NCBI GenBank assembly: GCA_910579925.1
Contig: CAJTVY010000026.1
Location: forward strand, 1-49,803
DNA length: 49,803 bases
Source of the DNA: an uncultured Dorea sp.
GTDB taxonomy: Bacteria > Bacillota > Clostridia > Lachnospirales > Lachnospiraceae
Direction: 5' to 3'
Of the stretch, positions 16,004 through 24,388 are shown one piece after another. A model generated the notes under the pieces. It was not told the DNA's origin and did not search any database. It saw only the letters and a program-made list of their open reading frames with translations. The position numbers and the translations under genes were made by a program. How positions within the stretch are numbered: the first letter of the stretch is position 1; each line of letters opens with the position of its first letter.

Positions 16004-16969
16004 ATGATGAAAAATAATGATAAGATGCTGGAAATGATGATCAAAGAAGAGTACGAAAGAGAGGCGCAGGAGGAAGAAGCCGCACTACTAGAAGCCGACG
16101 ATATCATCATGCCGGCAGGGAAGAAAGAGGCCCTGTACTTAAAGATCAGCGAGGAGATTGAAAAACTGGAGAAGGCAGGACTGAAAGCATCTGTAGATAC
16201 AACAGACAAGATGGAAGAGGAAGAAAAGACAGAAGATCAGATGAACCGAGAGGGTAAGAAATTGCCGGAGCAGCATGAGAATCTGTATGCGAATATGTCA
16301 GAAGAAGACTTAAAGGCATTGGCGATTGGCCGGAGGATTCTGGAAGAAGAGGAAAAGGCAAATAGGGAGAGAAAGGTTGTTCGGAAGAAAAAGAAACGGA
16401 TGCAGATGTATGTCGGGCTTGCGGCGGCTCTGGTATTAGCGATGACTGCGGGACTTACCAGTATGGGTGGACCAGAGAAGATTATCAAGATGGTGACAAG
16501 AATGATTGGTGATAGACAAGTTGAAAAAGTAAATTCTAGTGAAGATAATCTGATTCTGGTAGATGAGGATGAAGAAGAGGCGTATCAAAAAATCAGTGAC
16601 GAATTCGGAATCATGCCGACAAAAGTGGTCATAGTATCAGATAAAATGAAATTTGTAAATATGAAATTGGATGAAGTGTTACAGACCGCAGAATTATACT
16701 ATGATTATGACGGAAAAAGATTAAGTTATCTAATATGTGCTTCGTATAAAAAGGCATCACTTGGATTTGAGATTGTAGATGAGGTTATTGACGAGTATAC
16801 TATGGAAGTGTATGGAAGAGAGATTGAGATTAAGAAATATCAGGTAGCAGAGGAGGATGTGAAGAAATATTCTGCCAGTTTTAAGGATATGGGATTGAAA
16901 TATTTCTTATATGGAACCATGGAACAGCCAGAATTTGAATTAATAGTAGAAAATTTACATTTTTTTTAG
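16004..16969 (+). CDS. DUF4367 single-pass membrane protein, possible anti-sigma factor
   Basis: The 321-aa protein has a cytoplasmic, acidic, helical N-terminus (1-130) containing an MPAGKKEALYLKISEEIEK segment like those of clostridial anti-sigma proteins, one membrane helix (about 134-154) and an extracytoplasmic DUF4367 domain at the C-terminus. In this family such genes often follow ECF sigma genes. GAGAGGT fits the ATGs at 16004/16007; the upstream TTG at 15926 lies in the murG promoter. Anti-sigma function is inferred. Confidence 0.72.
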   Translation: MMKNNDKMLEMMIKEEYEREAQEEEAALLEADDIIMPAGKKEALYLKISEEIEKLEKAGLKASVDTTDKMEEEEKTEDQMNREGKKLPEQHENLYANMSEEDLKALAIGRRILEEEEKANRERKVVRKKKKRMQMYVGLAAALVLAMTAGLTSMGGPEKIIKMVTRMIGDRQVEKVNSSEDNLILVDEDEEEAYQKISDEFGIMPTKVVIVSDKMKFVNMKLDEVLQTAELYYDYDGKRLSYLICASYKKASLGFEIVDEVIDEYTMEVYGREIEIKKYQVAEEDVKKYSASFKDMGLKYFLYGTMEQPEFELIVENLHFF

Positions 16970-17042
16970 GAAAACGCGTCAGTTTTTGTCGAGTTATGTG
17001 TTTATATATATGAGGGACTAAAGTGGGATAGGAGGTGTAAGA

Positions 17043-17525
17043 GTGAGAAAAAGGGCGTTATCTGTATGCTGTACATTTTTGCTGGTCATCGGCATGCTAC
17101 TAATATCGGCGAATAATGCACAGGCAGCGTCAGAAGACCCGATCTTGGATGGTTCATACCTGACTTACGATGAAGAATCTGTTGGTTATGCCACGCCATA
17201 TACAAGAGGTTTAGATCTGATGGCAGGCTATTCCAAGTGCGTCCGATTAGGACCTGGGAGAATTTATGCCGGCGGGACGAGTATTGCCGAGCATGTGGTT
17301 GATACTATCCGCGTATCTGTTATCATAGAACGTGCTAAAAAGGGAGATACATCCTGGACTTACTATGACAACTGGTATAAGATAAACGAGAATGCGGACA
17401 GAGTCAGCGCAAACAGGTATCTGGATGTGGAAGGCGGATATTATTACCGGGTTCGTAGTACCCATTCAGCTAATCATGATGGAGGTAGTTCTTTCACCGA
17501 CGGTATTTACATCGAAGAGCCATAA
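17043..17525 (+). CDS. Secreted DUF6147 family protein
   Basis: A 160-aa exported protein with a clear signal peptide (residues 1-29, ending A-Q-A-A). The mature part has the DUF6147 pattern: DGSYLTYDEESVG near the start, RGLDLM, GxGxIYxxGxT and the closing YYYRVRSTHS...SFTDGIYI. It should be a small beta-rich extracellular protein. Function is unknown. The start is GTG at 17043 with AGGAGGTG upstream. It follows the DUF4367 gene by 73 nt and may be co-transcribed. Confidence 0.75.
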   Translation: MRKRALSVCCTFLLVIGMLLISANNAQAASEDPILDGSYLTYDEESVGYATPYTRGLDLMAGYSKCVRLGPGRIYAGGTSIAEHVVDTIRVSVIIERAKKGDTSWTYYDNWYKINENADRVSANRYLDVEGGYYYRVRSTHSANHDGGSSFTDGIYIEEP

Positions 17526-17578
17526 AGACACCATTCATCCAAGTATAAGAGAGCAAAAAACAAAAAAGGGCTAATAGT

Positions 17579-17605
17579 AAGCGACATACTAAAAGCGACA
17601 TACTA
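17579..17605. repeat. Short tandem direct repeat, 14-nt period
   Basis: AAGCGACATACTA occurs twice (17579-17591 and 17593-17605), head to tail, in the gene-free stretch 17526-17855. Apart from this and the large inverted repeat I see no gene or promoter in that stretch. Confidence 0.6.
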
Positions 17606-17687
17606 CAAATGAAAAATTGAATATGGACAAATTTTGCAATCTGAAGACAGAGATAGTCTAAAAAACTAAAGATAGCGGTAAATATGA

Positions 17688-17822
17688 GGAAGGGCTGCAG
17701 GAAGTACCGTCTACGGTGCAAACCGATGGAACTATTAATTTAATTTCGACCTTACATTGAGAAACCGTAGGCCTACGATACAGGCCAAAGACGTCGTAGA
17801 CGGTACTTCCTGCAGCCCTTCC
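17688..17822. repeat. 135-bp element with 28-bp perfect inverted repeats
   Basis: The arms 17688-17715 and 17795-17822 are perfect reverse complements over 28 bp, each containing CTGCAGGAAGTACCGTC or its complement. The 79-nt loop contains a second palindrome, CGTAGGCCTACG. No T-run follows on either strand in the expected place and no target duplication is evident, so it is neither an ordinary terminator nor a clear insertion. Confidence 0.75.
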
Positions 17823-17855
17823 AAAAAAGTAAGATATATTATGTTCCTGCGATCG

Positions 17856-18107
17856 TTATGCTTCCCCGATTGCCTGCTTCAGCGCCTTGGCAAGCTGATC
17901 CGGGCAGGATGTAGGCTTGAATCCGCAGGTAATCCCTTCCATGCGAGAGATTGCATCATGTACATCCATGCCGACTACAAGGCTTGCGATTCCTTGCGTA
18001 TTTCCGGCGCATCCGCCAACGAACTGCACATTCTTAATAATGTTTCCATCCACATCAACCTTAATCAGCTGTGAACAGACACCAGATGGTCTGAATTCCA
18101 TATCCAT
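17856..18107 (-). CDS. TSCPD domain protein, TIGR03905 type
   Basis: An 83-aa protein made up of a TSCPD domain, named for the TSCPDQLA segment near its C-terminus, with CSQLI, GGCAGN and a Cys at GITCGF. The same domain occurs at the C-terminus of some class II ribonucleotide reductases, where its Cys residues may bind metal. The free-standing form has no known function. GGAGG sits close before the ATG at 18107. A minus-strand promoter lies 80 nt upstream. Confidence 0.85.
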   Translation of the reverse strand: MDMEFRPSGVCSQLIKVDVDGNIIKNVQFVGGCAGNTQGIASLVVGMDVHDAISRMEGITCGFKPTSCPDQLAKALKQAIGEA

Positions 18108-18184
18108 CTTCCTCCATTTCTTTTTATTTAAGTTTTTTATTGGATCTCCTTGAAAAAGAAGAACATTTCAACCTTACTATTATC

Positions 18185-18212
18185 ATTATACAATGAACTT
18201 TCATAGTTACAA
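18185..18212 (-). promoter_or_regulatory. Sigma-A promoter of the TSCPD gene
   Basis: On the minus strand, TTGTAA, a 16-nt spacer and TATAAT. The spacing is one base short of ideal; both hexamers are good. Confidence 0.6.
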
Positions 18213-18284
18213 GAGAAATTTTGATTAAATGTCGCCTGGCAAGGATAATCAAAAAATAGAGAAGAGCAGCTTTGTCCCCTTTCA

Positions 18285-18313
18285 TTGTAATTTTCCCTAT
18301 TTTCCGCTATAAT
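18285..18313 (+). promoter_or_regulatory. Sigma-A promoter of mtnN
   Basis: TTGTAA, a 17-nt spacer and a perfect TATAAT lie about 40 nt before the mtnN ATG. This excludes the longer in-frame start at 18272. Confidence 0.65.
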
Positions 18314-18352
18314 ACTCATAAAGACGAAAGTATACAGGAGGATTATGAGGTA

Positions 18353-19045
18353 ATGATAGGAATCATCGGAGCAATGGAAGAAGAGGTGGCGGCGCTGAAG
18401 GAAGCTATGGAAGTACAGGAGACGATAGAGCGGGCTTCCATGGTATTCTTAAGGGGAGAACTGTGCGGCAAGGATGTTGTAATTGTAAGAAGTGGGATTG
18501 GCAAGGTAAATGCAGGAATCTGTACCCAGATCCTGGCAGACCGGTTCGGGGTGGACCGGTTAATTAACACGGGAATTGCGGGTTCTCTGGATGCGAAGAT
18601 TGATATCGGAGACATTGTGATTTCAACGGATGCACTCCATCATGATATGGATGCCACAGAATTCGGATATCCGGTGGGACAAGTGCCAAGAATGGAGACT
18701 TTGTCGTTTCCGGCAGATGAAGAACTGGTGAAGAAGGCCGTTAAGGCCAGTGAAAAGGTGAATCCCGATATTCATACATTTACCGGAAGGATTGCAAGCG
18801 GCGATCAGTTTATTGCGTCCCGCGAGGTGAAGGAGAAGATTATCCAGAATTTCCATCCGTTGTGCGTAGAGATGGAAGGGGCGGGAATCGCCCACGCAGC
18901 CTCCTTAAACCAGATTTCGTATGTCATAATACGGGCCATTTCGGATAAAGCTGACAATAGCGCCCATGTGGATTATCCCACATTCGAACGCCAGGCAATT
19001 GCCCACAGTGTAAGGCTTGTCAAAGAATTACTGACACTTATATAG
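18353..19045 (+). CDS. mtnN: 5'-Methylthioadenosine/S-adenosylhomocysteine nucleosidase
   Basis: Cleaves adenine from MTA and SAH, clearing by-products of polyamine synthesis and methylation and feeding the AI-2 route. The 230-aa protein matches the usual length. IGIIGAMEEEV at the N-terminus holds the catalytic Glu (E11), VEMEGAGIAH holds the ribose-binding Met/Glu pair, and AISDKAD holds the general-acid Asp. The ATG at 18353 is chosen on family length and on the promoter position. GAGG and CAGGAGG lie just upstream. Confidence 0.95.
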   Translation: MIGIIGAMEEEVAALKEAMEVQETIERASMVFLRGELCGKDVVIVRSGIGKVNAGICTQILADRFGVDRLINTGIAGSLDAKIDIGDIVISTDALHHDMDATEFGYPVGQVPRMETLSFPADEELVKKAVKASEKVNPDIHTFTGRIASGDQFIASREVKEKIIQNFHPLCVEMEGAGIAHAASLNQISYVIIRAISDKADNSAHVDYPTFERQAIAHSVRLVKELLTLI

Positions 19046-19077
19046 AAAGAACAGGTTTCACAATCCGTAGGAAAATG

Positions 19078-19120
19078 ACAGATTCTCCTACTGTAAGGTG
19101 CAGAATCTGTAGAACGATTT
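19078..19120 (+). terminator. Probable terminator of mtnN
   Basis: ACAGATTCT pairs perfectly with AGAATCTGT across a 15-nt loop, followed after a few bases by a short T-run. Confidence 0.5.
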
Positions 19121-19175
19121 TTGAGCTCTTCTTTGAATTTTCAGTTATAATTCAATTCAGAAGGAGGGCTTTTTT

Positions 19176-20450
19176 ATGTTAGAAACAATATTGGACGGGC
19201 ACATCGTATTTGTGCTTCTGGGAATCCTGGCAGCCGTAGGGATTATGAGTAAATGTATTGTCAATGTCGCTTTGAAACGTTTGGTACGTGCAGCGGGAAA
19301 TATGAATAAAAGCACCCATCCGCTGATGCGCCTGGTTCGTGCCAAATTTGAACATGCCAGCATGGTCAGCGACAAAGTAGAGAACGTGAGGGTGTTTGTG
19401 GACAAGTACCTGTATGAGTATAAGGTGCTGGGGTTAAGAATTCACAGTTGGAGAAGAATGGAGAAAGGGGCGGCAGCGTTATGCCTGTTAGTCGGAGCCG
19501 CAGGTGCGGGACTTCAATACGGATTGAAAGGAATGAGCGACCTGGTATGGAAGACAGGCGCAGTGGGAGGCGGACTTGCGGTTTTGGTATACCTGGTTCA
19601 TCTTATGACAGATGAGAAATATCTGTTAGAGGCGGTTCGTAATTATATGGTAGATTTTCTGGAAAATGTATGCCGTCACAGATTCGAGAAATCTTACCAG
19701 AAGGAGATTAAGGTTCTTGCACAGGACGGCGCGGCGGCAGAGTTCGGAGCCATGCCTTCAGAAGGAAAGGCGCATGGGGAAGACACCTATGCGGTCAGGG
19801 AGAAGGAAACGGTGGAAGATCTATATGCGGTAAGAAATCTTGAACTGGCAGACGAAAGCCTGTACGCAGTAAGAACTCAGAAGCAGCAGAAACAGACGGA
19901 AGAGAAATCAAATGGAGCGGGAACCCGCACCCAGCCGGAGGAGACGTACCCTGTGAGAAAAAGGGAGCCGTCACAAGGACAAAGCGCTGTCAGTGCGTTC
20001 CTTGCGGCAGAATTAAAAGCAGGAGAGTCTGTTTTTCATGACGAGGAAACAGAAAGTGAGGATGCCATCAATGCGTTTTGCACGGCGGATCTGAGAGTGG
20101 ACGAGGTGGCCAATGCCTTTCATGCCTTTCAAATGCCGGAACCAGACCAGAATGACGGGAGAGGAGCGTTTCAGATATCGGAAGACAGGAAGAAGGAAAC
20201 GATGGAAATAGAAGAACCGGGAGGAAGATCGAAAAGAAAAGAAAATATTGTGGAGATTCCGACGCCGGAATCTTCCCGGGATACGATGGATCCGGTAGTG
20301 GTGGAGTCTCCGGAATCATCCAGAAACTCTAAGAACCCGCAGATCCGGCAGTCATCGCAGAAGGAACGGATGCCAAGGAGAGAAAAAAGTGAAGAAGAGG
20401 CTGACCGGGACGTCGTGATACGAAGGATACTCGAAGAGTTTATGGCTTGA
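19176..20450 (+). CDS. Uncharacterised membrane protein with YAVR repeats and a long charged tail
   Basis: The 424-aa protein has hydrophobic segments near residues 8-24, 97-114 and 127-144 and a roughly 250-residue polar, probably cytoplasmic or disordered tail. The tail carries repeated short motifs: YAVR at 205, 217 and 230, YPVR at 258, and AFxA-type motifs later (SAFLAAEL, NAFCTADL, NAFHAFQ). I know no named domain. AAGGAGGG with ideal spacing supports the ATG at 19176. It lies between mtnN and pgi and appears to be transcribed alone. Confidence 0.78.
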   Translation: MLETILDGHIVFVLLGILAAVGIMSKCIVNVALKRLVRAAGNMNKSTHPLMRLVRAKFEHASMVSDKVENVRVFVDKYLYEYKVLGLRIHSWRRMEKGAAALCLLVGAAGAGLQYGLKGMSDLVWKTGAVGGGLAVLVYLVHLMTDEKYLLEAVRNYMVDFLENVCRHRFEKSYQKEIKVLAQDGAAAEFGAMPSEGKAHGEDTYAVREKETVEDLYAVRNLELADESLYAVRTQKQQKQTEEKSNGAGTRTQPEETYPVRKREPSQGQSAVSAFLAAELKAGESVFHDEETESEDAINAFCTADLRVDEVANAFHAFQMPEPDQNDGRGAFQISEDRKKETMEIEEPGGRSKRKENIVEIPTPESSRDTMDPVVVESPESSRNSKNPQIRQSSQKERMPRREKSEEEADRDVVIRRILEEFMA

Positions 20451-20475
20451 TTAAAACAGCCTGATTTGGTAAAAT
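20447..20475 (+). promoter_or_regulatory. Sigma-A promoter of pgi
   Basis: TTGATT, a 17-nt spacer and TAAAAT; the -35 overlaps the stop region of the preceding gene. Confidence 0.55.
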
Positions 20476-20505
20476 AATAAATGTATAAAAATACCATTAA
20501 GGAGC

Positions 20506-20532
20506 GGGAAACCTGTCTTAGGCAGGTTTCCC
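20506..20532 (+). promoter_or_regulatory. Strong hairpin in the pgi leader
   Basis: A perfect 10-bp stem GGGAAACCTG / CAGGTTTCCC with a 7-nt loop lies 24 nt before the pgi ATG. No T-run follows. It may stabilise the mRNA or modulate translation. Confidence 0.6.
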
Positions 20533-20555
20533 TGCATGAAGGAAGGAGCCCTAAT

Positions 20556-21902
20556 ATGAGCAGAGTTACATTTGATTATTCGAAAGCAAAGACGTTTATC
20601 GCAGATCATGAGATGGAATCCATGAAGAAGATTGCAGAGAATGCAAAAGCAGAACTTCTTGGCAGAGAAGGAGCAGGAAATGATTTTCTTGGATGGATCG
20701 ATCTTCCGGTGGATTATGACAAGGAAGAGTTTGCCAGGATTAAGGAAGCTGCGGAAAGGATCAAGGGAGATTCCGAGGTTCTTCTTGTGATCGGTATTGG
20801 AGGCTCTTATCTTGGCGCAAGGGCGGCGATTGAATTCCTGCGTCATAATTTCTATAACATGGTATCAAAGGAGATCCGTAAGACGCCAGAGATTTATTTC
20901 GTAGGGAACAGTATAAGCAGTACCTATCTGAAGCATCTGGTTGATGTGATCGGAGAGCGGGATTTCTCTGTAAATATTATCTCAAAGTCTGGAACAACCA
21001 CAGAGCCTGCGATTGCTTTCCGTATCTTTAAGGGGATGCTGGAGAAGAAGTATGGCAAAGACGGTGCAGCTAAGAGGATTTACGCAACGACTGATAAGGC
21101 AAGAGGAGCGCTCAAGAATCTTGCGACAGAGGAAGGGTATGAGACTTTTGTTGTTCCGGATGACGTAGGAGGACGTTTCTCTGTATTGACGGCCGTAGGT
21201 CTGCTTCCGATTGCGGTAAGCGGTGCGGATATTGATAAGCTGATGGAAGGCGCGGCAGATGCCAGGGATCATGCACTGAACGACAGCTATGAGGAGAATG
21301 ACGCCGTTACCTATGCGGCAGTTCGTAACATCCTTCTCAGAAAGGGCAAGGCAGTTGAGATTCTTGCCAATTATGAGCCAAGCCTGCACTATGTATCTGA
21401 GTGGTGGAAGCAGCTTTACGGCGAGAGCGAAGGAAAGGATCAGAAGGGAATCTACCCGGCGTCTGTTGACCTTACGACAGATCTTCATTCTATGGGACAG
21501 TTTATTCAGGACGGAAACCGCATTATGTTCGAGACGGTTCTGAATGTGGAGGAGTCGACGGAGGAGATCGTGATCGAAGAAGAACCGGTAGATCTGGACG
21601 GTCTGAATTATCTGACAGGAAAGACGGTTGATTTTGTCAACAAGAGCGCTATGAACGGGACCATGCTTGCTCATACGGACGGTAATGTTCCGAATCTGGT
21701 TGTCAAGATTCCAAAGCAGGACGAGTTCTCACTTGGACAGCTTTTCTACTTCTTTGAGTTTGCATGCGGCGTGAGCGGATATATCCTGGGAGTGAATCCA
21801 TTTAACCAGCCAGGCGTTGAGAGTTATAAGAAGAACATGTTTGCGCTTCTTGGAAAGCCGGGATATGAGAAGGAGAGAGAAGAGCTTCTTAAGAGGCTGT
21901 AA
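20556..21902 (+). CDS. pgi: Glucose-6-phosphate isomerase
   Basis: Interconverts glucose 6-phosphate and fructose 6-phosphate in glycolysis. The 448-aa short bacterial form shows the sugar-phosphate binding segments (VIGIGGSYLGARA, SKSGTTTEPA), the DDVGGRFSVLTAVGLLP block and the catalytic region FVNKSAMNGTMLAHTDG. The ATG at 20556 has GGAAGGAG upstream; an in-frame ATG at 20481 would run through the leader hairpin. Its stop overlaps the next start (TAATG), so it is coupled to the decarboxylase gene. Confidence 0.96.
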   Translation: MSRVTFDYSKAKTFIADHEMESMKKIAENAKAELLGREGAGNDFLGWIDLPVDYDKEEFARIKEAAERIKGDSEVLLVIGIGGSYLGARAAIEFLRHNFYNMVSKEIRKTPEIYFVGNSISSTYLKHLVDVIGERDFSVNIISKSGTTTEPAIAFRIFKGMLEKKYGKDGAAKRIYATTDKARGALKNLATEEGYETFVVPDDVGGRFSVLTAVGLLPIAVSGADIDKLMEGAADARDHALNDSYEENDAVTYAAVRNILLRKGKAVEILANYEPSLHYVSEWWKQLYGESEGKDQKGIYPASVDLTTDLHSMGQFIQDGNRIMFETVLNVEESTEEIVIEEEPVDLDGLNYLTGKTVDFVNKSAMNGTMLAHTDGNVPNLVVKIPKQDEFSLGQLFYFFEFACGVSGYILGVNPFNQPGVESYKKNMFALLGKPGYEKEREELLKRL

Positions 21903-23338
21903 TGCGCACCTTATATGACAGACTGAAAGAATATGGCAGGTCAGATTATTATGGTTTCCATATGCCGGGGCATAAGAGGAATCTGACTATGCTGGGAGAG
22001 GCGTTTCCCTATGGAATCGACATTACGGAGATTGACGGTTTTGACGACCTTCATCATGCGGAAGGGATTCTTAAGAGCGCGCAGGAACGGGCGGCCAGGG
22101 TGTATCATGGGGAAGAGACGCATTTTCTGATCAATGGGAGCAGCGTTGGGATCTTAAGCGCTATTGCGGGTGTGACGAGAAGAGGTGATACCATACTTGT
22201 GGCAAGGAATTGCCACAAGTCGGTGTATCACGCCATAGAGATGAATGGGCTGAACCCGGTGTATCTGACACCGGGCTTTCATACGTCTGTCCAGATGAAT
22301 ACAGAGATTTCTCCACAGGCGGTACGGAAGGCTCTGACAGAGAATCCTAAGATCCGGGCAGTGGTAATTGTGTCGCCGACCTATGACGGGGTGGTGTCTG
22401 ACGTGGAGGCCATTGCAGAAGCAGTTCATGAGAAGGGGATTCCGATTATTGTAGACGAGGCTCATGGAGCCCATTTTGGTTTTCATCCTTATTTTCCCGA
22501 AAATGCGAACAAAAAAGGAGCGGATATTGTTATTCACAGTCTGCATAAGACTCTGCCGTCGCTGACACAGACGGCTCTTCTGCATATGAACGGTAACTTT
22601 GTAAACCGCGGGAAGGTTCGCCGATATCTTCATATGCTGCAGAGCAGCAGCCCTTCTTATGTATTGATGGCAAGCATTGATTTCTGTGTGGATCTTCTGG
22701 AAAACAGGAGAGAAGAGTTATTTGAGCCGTATGTGGAGAATCTGCGCAGGCTTCGTAAAGAACTTTCGGGGCTTCGTAAGTTAAAGCTGGTTTCTACGGA
22801 CAGGTATGATTTTTCCAAAGTGGTTATCTCGGCGAAGGACGGGGGACTTACGGGAAGACAACTGTATCAGATTCTGCTGAAAGAGTATCATCTTCAGATG
22901 GAGATGGCGGCGGGAGAGTATGCTCTTGCCATGACGTCGGTGGGGGATACGTCGGAAGGATTCACAAGGCTTGGCAGAGCGCTGAAGGAAATTGATGGGG
23001 ATCGAATAAGAAAAGGGATGAAAGAAGCAGACCGCCAGGTGGCGGAAGAGGCAGGAAGTTTGCGGAAAAAGAAGAATATTCCTTGCCTTCCAAGGCCGGA
23101 TGTGGTATATAATAGTTCGGAAATACAGGAGGCGGGGCCAGTCCGGTCCCTTCCATGGAGGGACAGCGCAGGCCTGGTGTCCGTGGAGTATGCATATCTG
23201 TATCCGCCGGGAATTCCTTTAATTGTTCCGGGAGAAAGGATAACACAAGAGGCGGCGGATGTGTTACAATGGTATCAGGAGATGGGATTTTCTGTCGAAG
23301 GATTAAAAAGAAGTTCATATATTGATGTTTTGACATAA
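21902..23338 (+). CDS. Orn/Lys/Arg decarboxylase family PLP enzyme
   Basis: A 478-aa fold-type I PLP enzyme of the Firmicute SpeA/YaaO type. Visible are the N-terminal GFHMPGHKR, the cofactor-binding region (NGSSVGILSAI), D-E-A-H-G-A-H-F-G and the PLP lysine in HSLHKTLPS, then a C-terminal domain with YLYPPGIPLIVPGE. Substrate (lysine, arginine or ornithine) cannot be fixed by eye. In Bacillus relatives this gene heads the group leading to holB. Here it follows pgi with a one-base overlap and holB comes next. Confidence 0.88.
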   Translation: MRTLYDRLKEYGRSDYYGFHMPGHKRNLTMLGEAFPYGIDITEIDGFDDLHHAEGILKSAQERAARVYHGEETHFLINGSSVGILSAIAGVTRRGDTILVARNCHKSVYHAIEMNGLNPVYLTPGFHTSVQMNTEISPQAVRKALTENPKIRAVVIVSPTYDGVVSDVEAIAEAVHEKGIPIIVDEAHGAHFGFHPYFPENANKKGADIVIHSLHKTLPSLTQTALLHMNGNFVNRGKVRRYLHMLQSSSPSYVLMASIDFCVDLLENRREELFEPYVENLRRLRKELSGLRKLKLVSTDRYDFSKVVISAKDGGLTGRQLYQILLKEYHLQMEMAAGEYALAMTSVGDTSEGFTRLGRALKEIDGDRIRKGMKEADRQVAEEAGSLRKKKNIPCLPRPDVVYNSSEIQEAGPVRSLPWRDSAGLVSVEYAYLYPPGIPLIVPGERITQEAADVLQWYQEMGFSVEGLKRSSYIDVLT

Positions 23339-23394
23339 GAGTAACATCTATATTGGAACAAGAGGCTTAGAAGAGATGATAGGGGAAATACAAC

Positions 23395-24384
23395 ATGGGA
23401 AGCTTTAAAGACGTGGTAGGCCACAAAGACATTATCAACTATATCAAGAATTCTGTGAAGATGGATCAGGTATCGCACGCATACATTATGAACGGTGAAC
23501 GAGGGGCGGGAAAGAAGCTTCTGGCATATCTGTTTGCGATGACGCTGCTGTGCGAGAAGGGTGGACCAGAGCCTTGTAATACCTGCCATTCCTGTAAACA
23601 GGCAGAGAGCGGGAACCACCCGGATATTATAAGGGTCTCTCATGAGAAGCCGAATTCAATTAGCGTGGATGATATCAGGGAACAGGTGAATAATACTATC
23701 ATGATTAAGCCTTACCAGGGACCGTATAAGGTCTACATTATCGACCATGCCGATCTGATGACAGCGCAGGCTCAGAATGCGCTGCTAAAGACGATCGAAG
23801 AGCCGCCGCAGTATGCGGTGATCATGCTTCTGACCGAGAATGCGCAGCTTCTTCTTCCTACGATTAACTCCAGATGCGTAATGCTCAGACTTCGCTACAT
23901 TAAGGATAAATTAATTAAAAAATATCTTATGGAGAGTCTGAAGATCCCGGATTATAAGGCCGATCTGTGTACTGCCTTTGCACAGGGGAATATGGGACAT
24001 GCCATCATGCTGGCCAATTCGGATCATTTCAACGAGATCCGGGAGGAAGCGGTTCAACTTCTGAAGAATGTCCGCGAGATGGAACTGAGCGAGATAATCC
24101 AGGCAGTGAATAACGTCACTGTATATAAATTAGAGATTACGGATTATCTGGATATCCTTATGGTATGGTATCGGGACGTTCTTTTATATAAAGCAACGAA
24201 GGATATGGATGCGGTCGTGTTCAAGGATCAGATTCATGGTATCAGAGAGCAGGCAAGTAAGAGTTCTTATGAAGGAATTCAACTGATTATCAGTAGTCTT
24301 GACAAGGCGAAAGCAAGGCTTAAGGCAAATGTGAATTTTGAACTGGTCATGGAACTGTTGTTCCTGACGATGAAGGAGAATTAA
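23395..24384 (+). CDS. holB: DNA polymerase III delta' subunit
   Basis: Clamp-loader subunit, 329 aa. It has a Walker A-like GERGAGKK (34-41), a four-Cys zinc module (C53, C61, C64, C67) and an Asp/Thr-rich sensor region (NALLKTIEEPP, then TINSRC). Delta' acts in the loader with delta and tau. The weak site GGGGAAA precedes the ATG. Followed by ricT and trmN6 as in many Firmicutes; the tmk gene often found just before holB is not here. Confidence 0.92.
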   Translation: MGSFKDVVGHKDIINYIKNSVKMDQVSHAYIMNGERGAGKKLLAYLFAMTLLCEKGGPEPCNTCHSCKQAESGNHPDIIRVSHEKPNSISVDDIREQVNNTIMIKPYQGPYKVYIIDHADLMTAQAQNALLKTIEEPPQYAVIMLLTENAQLLLPTINSRCVMLRLRYIKDKLIKKYLMESLKIPDYKADLCTAFAQGNMGHAIMLANSDHFNEIREEAVQLLKNVREMELSEIIQAVNNVTVYKLEITDYLDILMVWYRDVLLYKATKDMDAVVFKDQIHGIREQASKSSYEGIQLIISSLDKAKARLKANVNFELVMELLFLTMKEN

Positions 24385-24388
24385 TCGT

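Noticed and set aside
17688..17822. Large inverted repeat as a transcription terminator
   Set aside because: The T-run on the minus strand comes before, not after, the stem, and the plus strand has none.
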